From assembly GCA_038373865.1 (NCBI GenBank), contig JAXGGA010002168.1, positions 62,001 through 126,000 on the forward strand: a DNA stretch of 64,000 nucleotides, given 5' to 3'. Position 1 is the first letter of the stretch, and each line of letters begins with the position of its first letter. Origin of the DNA: Uloborus plumipes. Lineage: Eukaryota; Arthropoda; Arachnida; Araneae; Uloboridae. This document shows positions 49,901 to 58,900 of this stretch, piece by piece. The notes under the pieces were generated by a model. The model saw nothing but the letters and a program-made list of their open reading frames with translations, did not search any database and was not told where the DNA came from. Both the position numbers and the translations under genes were made by a program.

Positions 49901-52900
49901 AAAAAAAAATTATTTTCTTTAAGAAATAAGCATGTTTCTTCACTTTCCTCTTTAATCTTTCGCCTTTATTGCTCACGGAAGGCCTTTTTTCCGTATAAAC
50001 TAGAGTTCGGAGATTGACAATTATCTATTATGTATCGTTTTAAAGGGAACAATTTGTGATTAGGTACGTTACAATTTTTGTTTCCTCTTTATCATTGTAG
50101 TTACGCTACAGTAATTGCCAAACCGTAGTAATATGTCCTTTTTCTATAGAAACTTTCTTGTTCATGCTCTCATTAGAACTTATGTTGCATTTTAGACCTT
50201 TAAATAGGCTTGTTCGCTTATGCGTCTCTCTCAGTTATGCGCCTTTTTCTGTTGGTCCCTTGGGCCGGCGCATAAGTGAGAGTTCACTGTATTTATTTGT
50301 GGGTCAGTAATCTGAATTGCAACAATCTTAAAGACATTTTACAAATCTCAAGCAACTCAATGAAACTTCTGTGCCAATAGGAGAGCGGTAAATCAGAGAG
50401 AAAGAGTTAATACAGGCAAAATTTGAACAATTCTCAAATCTGAATGATTCCGAATCCTTGTAGCATGAAACAGCAGTGAGGTGGTTTAATAACTTCCACG
50501 CTAAGTGCAAGCAGGGGTGCCCTGAAGGAAGGTCACGGGAGGTCAATGTAATAAAACATCAAATAAAATGCAATTTTCTCTTTGGAACAGTGTCAAGCTT
50601 CATTTTAAATATAAAAAAAATATCTGTTAGACTTGCTGGTATGAGGTACTATAAAAATTATCCTGCAACTATAAAGAAAAACCTTTAAAGCAGCCTTCCC
50701 TGCTGAGCAGCCAAAATTTCGCGGAACAAAGGGGTGGATGCTTAGAGAGGTTTTACTGTACTACAATATCAAATTTATATCTAACAAGTTCAAACCGGAA
50801 TCTCTAGTCCAGGGGTTCCCAAAATGACTGCCACAGGCAGAGGCGAGGGGTGCTGCAAAATGTTCATGATATCAATGCATATACTACAACAGAGGTAAGG
50901 CTAGGGTGCCGCCATGTGAAAATGCCAATTCTTCAAAGGTGCTAAAAATTAAAAAAGTTTGGGAACCCTTACTCTATGAAGAAAATAAATACCTTTGTGC
51001 GATAGATGTGAAGTTTATTCCAACGTTAGAGATGCACAAATATGCAGGTATACCGCAGACACGTGTTTCGAGGCTACAAGGAGCATCTTTTTCAATGCAA
51101 GAGGTGTGAGCTTTAGGATGAAGAGTCATCCGATAAAAGCAACACTTTCGAACAAAAGACAGTATAAATAGCAAGAACTGGATATTAACAAAACAAACAA
51201 GACAATGCTTAGAGCCGAAATTTATTACATGAAACCATCAAGAAAAAACCGTTAAGAAATAAATTTCCAAAAGATCCCATAGATCATAAACATTGTCAAA
51301 AAATGAAACCACTTATGAATAAATTAGCAATAAATTTGCAAATAGGGAAAAAATATATACCGAAAAACAGCAGAAAGAAAACAGAATGAAATAAAATGAA
51401 ATAAAATTTTAAATTAATCAAAAAATATGAGCAAAAAATTGAAATGTAAAGATTAGCAACACGAAAAGCCAAAAGGCTAACAATTATAATTTATACAAAT
51501 GGACGCCAAACTGCAGAAAAATAAGAAAAATTTTCTGCAGTTTGGCGTCCATTTGTATAAATTATAATTGTTAGCTTTTTGGCTTTTCGTGTTGCTAATC
51601 TTTACATTTCAATTTTTTGCTCATATTTTTTGATTAATTTAAAATTTTATTTCATTTTATTTCATTCTGTTTTCTTTCTGCTGTTTTTCGGTATATATTT
51701 TTTCCCTATTTGCAAATTTATTGCTAATTTATAAAGAGGCTCCTTGTAGCCTCGAAACACGTGTCTGCGGTATACCTGCATATTTGTGCATCTCTAACGT
51801 TGGAATAAACTTCACAAACCCTTACTCTAGTCAATTATTTGAGCTAAATCAAGTAAAAATATAAGAAATCAAAGCAGCATCCCCCCCCCCCCCCAATGAG
51901 TTGAGATATAAAGACTAAAGCATTCTAGACAAAAGAAACTAACATGGTTTGCTCTTATTTTGATGACAAAACCGCAAAGCAACTATAAAGCCAAATTTTT
52001 AAGGACTTATTTCCAAATTCAAAATGTTGAAACTGATTTCCAAACCTGTTGAATTTTTAAAACCAAGACCTTATATGTCTGCAAAAAAATATTTGGCATT
52101 TTAAGTTATACTACATGATTCAGTGTGAGATTATACTTACTTTTAAATACTGATGCTAAGGCTGGCTCTGGTCAAGTATGGTGAATGACTTTCATGAACG
52201 CATCAAAGTGTGAGAAGATTAAAAAGGTGACAAAAACTGTCCAAATTGTTTTTCGTCATACATATTTTTCTGCTTAGAAATTAAAAAAAAAAAAAATGTT
52301 GATACAAATTGTTGACCAGCTTTCCCAACCTTTTTTTCATTTTCTCCGCAAATCAACAATAAAACTTTCCTTTGAATAAATGAATTGTATTTCATTCAAA
52401 TATTTTGCTCATTGTGAAAAATATCTTTTTAATTGCAGCAAAAAGATTCAGACATATTGCAACAACAGAACTGTATGCCTAGGGGGGGGGGAGACAAAAA
52501 AAAGGGGGAAATATTGATGAAACAAGGTTAAAATTAGAATTAAACTGCTTTTCTAGACAGAAAATACTTCAGTTGAAAAAAAATATTGTTAAACATTTCA
52601 TTCAGTAACAATCATGGTGTCTTTCAATCAGACAACCCAAACTCAATCCTAAGTGTGGGATTTTTTTTTTTAAATGTTAAGTTGTTAATTAACTTAAATC
52701 TTTACTTTAAAGGCAAGAAGTTGTTGGAGAAGAGTAATAACCATGTACATTTTAAACTTATGTAGGATAATAATTTTCTTGATATTTTTAAGACAATAGT
52801 ACCTGTTCTCTGAGGAAGACAGCTTGTTGGCGTTTCATTTCTTGCTCCTATAATAAAAATTTTTGTTTTAATGTGATGTGACATACACTGAAAATATAAT

Positions 52901-55900
52901 AAAAAGGCATAAAAAGTATTTTAGCACTTTTATATAAGAGAACTTTCCTTAAATATATCATTAAATTTAAAAATTGAATGTAGTTTATTTTACCTCAAGC
53001 AGCTGCTGAGCACGAATTTCTCTTTCTATTCTCATTTGCTCCATTCTTTCAAACTTTTCCTGCTGTTTAATCATGCGTTGCTGTTCTTTTTGCTTTCTAC
53101 TTTCTTCAGCTAGAAGAAAAGCATTACATAATTAAATACACACCCCCATAGGAAAAACAATTTAAAAAAATATTAACATAAGAGTGCACCTAAGCTTTTT
53201 TTAAACAAAATATGTTTGAAGTGTCAATTCTTACTTTCCATCTCAACTAATAACTTAAAATTAGTTTAATGTTATAGCAGGTGTAACATTTGAACAAATG
53301 AACAAACAAAGGAACCCATAATTACTACAGAGTGACTTTTAATCATGCCTAAATAGAAATTTTCAGATAATCCATGAAATAATTTCATAACAACTGAAAC
53401 TATTTAGTCAGTAAACTTAAAATAAGGAATTCAACGACATTATGTGACCTCAGTGGTTTAATGCTTACTTATACACAGGGGCCCCACTTATTGGTTAATC
53501 CTTGCATTACATTTGGCATAAATTGATATTTGAATACCCGACCTCAATCATGACAGATTACACCACCACAACAGACCATGATATAGATTGTTACGCAAGA
53601 ATCTCAGTTTCACTTAAAATTCTTGAATTTCACCATAACAGATCAATCAGTTTCACCAAAATTCAAATGATGCTGAAAACTGACTGTAAAACTATAGAGT
53701 ATGAGAAAAAGTGAAGAATTGATAGGAGACGATAAAGAAATAATCCCAATTAATTGTTACAGGAGAAAATGCAAAATAATAACAAAATGTATTAATTAAT
53801 TAACTAATTAAAAATTTAAAAAATAAAATGAAAAATAAATTAAAATATTTTTTTTTTAAAAAGTTTAAAATATCTTTGTTTATCAAAATACAATTCAAAA
53901 TAAAATTTTTTAATAAATATATTATAATAGCTATATGATTATAGAAAAGAGCGAAAAAAAAGAAAAGTTACATGGTTGTTGCAATGATTTACATTTTGAT
54001 AAGTTTCAAGGAGAAATAATAACAAAACAGGAACTTGCCAACCCTTCCGCATTTTACAGGAGCTTTCCGAGTTTTTACCTCATCTTCCACCCTTCTGCAA
54101 ATAATATAACATCTTTTGCCTTTTCCCTTCCCATGTTCTCCAAAGCCAAGTCGGCTTGATTTTGTCTTTAAGTGATAATACCACTGTGGGAGTAAGCCTC
54201 TTGGTAAAGCACTGAGCTCTTCATTTTTTCCTTACTGGCAGAAAAATATTGTGGATTATAAATGATCAAAACTTATTATTTTAAAAACTGTCTTGAATAA
54301 TGATGTTATGTAAGAAAAATAATATTCTTAGGCTGAACTTTATTACAAATTACAATTTTTGAAAAGCAATATTAACTGCAGACATTAGCATTTTTAGAAA
54401 TCCAAAAAGAATTTTCAAACTAATTCTGATTCATGAAAATGCCCTCAGAATTTCTTTTTTTTCAAGATTGCAGATAATTCACAGGTTTTATAGCCTGTCA
54501 AATTAATTGACCTCCCCCCTCCCCACCCCCACCCTCACACCCAAAAAAACAACCTACCATGAACAAAATTACTATCAAAGAAGAAAAATTAAACATGGAT
54601 GAAAAAAAGGATATAATTTTAATACAAAGACAAAATCAAATAAACAACTATTACTGAGGGATAAAACTAGCTCTGAAATTAAAAAACTTTTTTTAAATTA
54701 AAGAAGGAACAGCAGCAAAATGAAAAGCAAATCAAAAAGAAAATAAACCATGCACACCTCTTGATTTCTTGTCTTCCTTAGCAGCCATTAAGGCGTGCTC
54801 CCTCTGTGCTTGCCTTAGAAGCCTGGATTCATGATACTGTCTTAATTTTTCTACATAATAAATAAGTATTTACTACCAGCCCAAAATTATCATTCAAACT
54901 GTGGTTTTTAAAAAAGGAAATAAATGGACAAAAGAATATAAGAAAACTTAAATCATAAAAATAACAAAATGAAGAAAGAAGCAAATCATAATAAAGAAAG
55001 TAGTAAAAGATTAAAATACCTGAGACAACAACTAGTAGTTCTAAATTTTTTAAATAACAGATAGTGTAATTGTTGAAAAAAATTTAAAATACTTTCCATT
55101 AGCAGCATGTCCCCAGTTAACTTGCAAGATCTATATACTGTCATCCCTGCTTAATCGGGTAATGGATAAACGAATACCCCGCTTATATGAATAAAACATC
55201 CAGGAACCCATGCCATAGACGTAATGTTGAAGATCCCCACTTAATCAAATACCCCACTGAATCGAATAATATTTCTTGGAACCGACTCTATTCGTTTAAG
55301 CGGGGGCGACAGAATTTGCAACTGTTAGTCCTTAATGCATACTTCCAATTGCAAAAATGGTCAACACAAGTTGCAGAGTCGAAGAAATTAAAAGTTTGAA
55401 GCAGGGGAGGGGGGGGGGTGAAGAAACACAAAGTTAACTTTTTATAAAACTCCTAGATCTCTAAAGCTGTAGTTAGGGAAATCACGAGCATACAAAAACA
55501 ATTCAAACATAAAAAAATTATATTAATATGACCAATTTCACCAAGGTATAAAATGCAGTTTCGTGACTTATAGGGAAATATCATAGCTATATATAGCCAA
55601 TGGTGTAAAATTATATATGTGCATAAAGAGTGTGTCTTTCAAATTGAAAACCAGATTCTGTAGCGTGTTTCTACGCATCATAGTTTAACATTTGCAATTA
55701 TTATTCAATAGCACTAAAAAGATAAATATCCATGTATTTTATTTTGACAACATGTCATTCTTCAGAAAAAGACATATGTTTCCATCTCATTTTCAGCACT
55801 CTGCCTTTGACTTTTAAACAGAAATATATAACAGAATTTTGGTCCCAAATGCTTCAAATCTTTTGTGTTATTTCTATAAATATAATTGTAAAAACTTTTA

Positions 55901-58900
55901 ATATTTATATTCTGTACCTTATTTAACAATTTTTGCAATTGCATGCAGACATCTAAGACTAACAGATGAGAAAATAGAGTTCTAGCAGGTTAACACACAG
56001 GAGGACAACCAAAATATATTTGAGGAATTAGTGAGAATTCAATTGTTTATGTTCAGCCTCATATTGGTAGAAAATTTCTCCAATGAATAGCTATTAGATT
56101 GTTTAAAATAACGCACTAATTCATTACTGATGTGTGCTATTCCATGATAGATGAGCAGCACATAATATATACCTTGTTGTTCAATGTGATGTTGAATTTG
56201 CTTCTGTTCCCATTGGCGTTGCTGTTCTTCCTCCTCAGCTGATCGTCCACCAGAACTTTTGCGATTCTGAACTCCTAAACGACCTTTGCGAACTTTGGCT
56301 TCTTCGATTCTAGCTATGACTTCTTGCTCGTTCAACAAAACATAGTCCTGAAATTTAAATAAGATCTTCCAGTTCTTTAAAAAAGCAAAAGGGGGAAAAA
56401 AGAAATCTTTATATTTTCAAAACTTACCTGTCCAGAACCAGAAGAAGTGCTTTCTAAAAATTCTCCAATATTCACCTTAGTGCTAAATGTAAAATTATCT
56501 CTTGATATATCAGTTATGCCATTTTTAATCAAATACTGGAAAGAAAAATTTAAAAATCCATTATAAACAAATATTTTCACAATAAAAATATTTCAATAAT
56601 AAGTTATGCACTCAAAAGAGTTCTTAGAGATTGAGTAAGATTTTAAAATTTGTAAGAATTCACAGAGAATTGTCATGTTAAATAAGTCAGTTTTTTTGCT
56701 CAAAATTAATATTTGATTTTTAATGCAAAGAATCTGCTATATATACTTAATAGTTAAAATACACTTTGACAATACACAAATCCTCTATACCCTTTCGACT
56801 TCAGGATAACTTCGTAATTTTTTCCCACATGGTGCATAGTAAGTTACTTCTCCTCGGACTCCTGACCGACTAAAACACCGTACTCTTGTTTCTCGACGCC
56901 AGCTGGAAAATAGAATATATAATGCAACATAAGAAGCTTCGTATGACAATTGTCATGAAAATTCATTTTCACCAAGGATTAGAGACTAAATTGATAAGAA
57001 GAAGCAATTTCTGCTAAAGAAGTTTTGATTAACTTAAAACAAAGAGGAAAGAAAAGTAAAATTCTGCATGAATACATTTTAACAGAATTTGAAAGAAAAT
57101 TTAACACTTTAGGGCATAAAAATAATAATACAGAAATAAATAAAGAAAATTTAAATAAAAAATAATGACTTAAAAATACTGACATGCTACAAGAATTTAA
57201 ATAAAAATGCATACCCATGCTCTAGAGGTATTTGGATTTCTCTCTCATCTGGTAAAGTTCTCTTTTTCTTTCGGTAATCTAAAATAGGAAGAAAATGCAT
57301 ATTAAAAACAATTTCATATAAATCAACTATGTATTTTTTTAATTTTCTTCTTGATGCACAGTTTAAGTAATTAAAAAGTAGATAATACCACAAAAATGCA
57401 GTTATTTAACTTCTGAACCAAATGGTTGACATTTGTTTAAATAACAACACTGTTGCGTAATATTTTGAACACTTGAAAGAGTAAAAATCATTCACAATAC
57501 TTTAAAGTGTATTAACCAGAATCAATTTTCTAACAAAAAGTTGTATTTTTGTTTTCCTATTTTTCTAATACATAAAGCTACTTCTTGGTAACATTTTGCC
57601 TTATTTTACATAAACTGTTATTGCATCAATATTTTAATAGTATTAATGCTACAAGTATAATTTTTCTTTTCACTTTTTGACATGGGAGATTGAGAAAAAG
57701 GTACACAGAAGATTGCAAGCAAAGATTACCTTCTCCATCTTCATTGTACGATCTTTTCCGTTTGTGACTACCGTAGGGAAGGCCACCATCAGCTAGAGCC
57801 TCTGATTGGTCAGAATCATCACTGTCAGAATTATCGTCATCTGGGTCTGAATCTGGGTGGGAATAATAACTAATTTAATACGACTGAGAAAAAAAGCAGA
57901 AGATATAATTTTGTGAAAAAAGGCAAGCTGTAAAAAAATCTGCATGGTTTGAATACAACATTTTGTAGCGATAGAGGGTGAAGGGACAGAAAAATTGAAG
58001 CATTTTTTTTTCTCTTTTTTTTCAGTTTTTAAATGCTGTCTAGCCTTTTCATATAAAATTACAGCAAAAAAAAAAAAAAAAGATTGAAAACTGACAAAAG
58101 TAACGCAAGAAGTTCAACACAAAAGTTATTATTTTGAACTCACACTAGAAAATCATTAGAAAAACTGATTCCACAGATTTGAATCTTTTATTTCAAAAAC
58201 CAGTCAACAGACAAAATGTCTAATTTTGAAAAAACATTTATAGCATCACATTAAATTATTCAACCATGACTACAACACTTTTTACTGAAAGAAATATATC
58301 TAAATATGTGTACAGTTTAGTTTTAAATGTTGCAACCTTTATAGGAAATTTAAAAATTTTAAAATAAGAGTAAAAATGAGTTTTCGAACTTCTAGAGTTT
58401 GTGCGTTGACTGTTTTTTGAAATAAATGGTTCAATTGGGGGGGGGGGGGGGGGATTTCTGAATCACTTCACAATAAACAGGGTGGCCACAGGAAGAACAA
58501 AATCTTTTTCCCTGACTATTCCCTGATTTTTCCCTGAATAACTAAAATTTCCCTGATTTCTCTTTTTTCGTTTCTCATGCTCTTGAAGCTTAACTTCTGT
58601 TCTTCCTTGATACTTGGACATGCCTGGCTGTATAAACTACTTCAGGCACTATATTTATGTAAAAAATGAGCAACAATAACAAGGAAGGCATTTGAGACTG
58701 CTAAATTTTTTCGAAAATATGAAGCTACATAGTCAGTTTGACTTATTGAACAGCACTAAAAAATGTCATAATCCCCCCCCCCCTCCCCACACACACAAGG
58801 ACCTTTTTTCCCTTTAACTATCAGTTTACGAAATTTTCAACGTCTCCAAAGAGAGCCTAAACATTTTTTACTTAGTTTTTGAAAACTTTTGAGGAAACAA

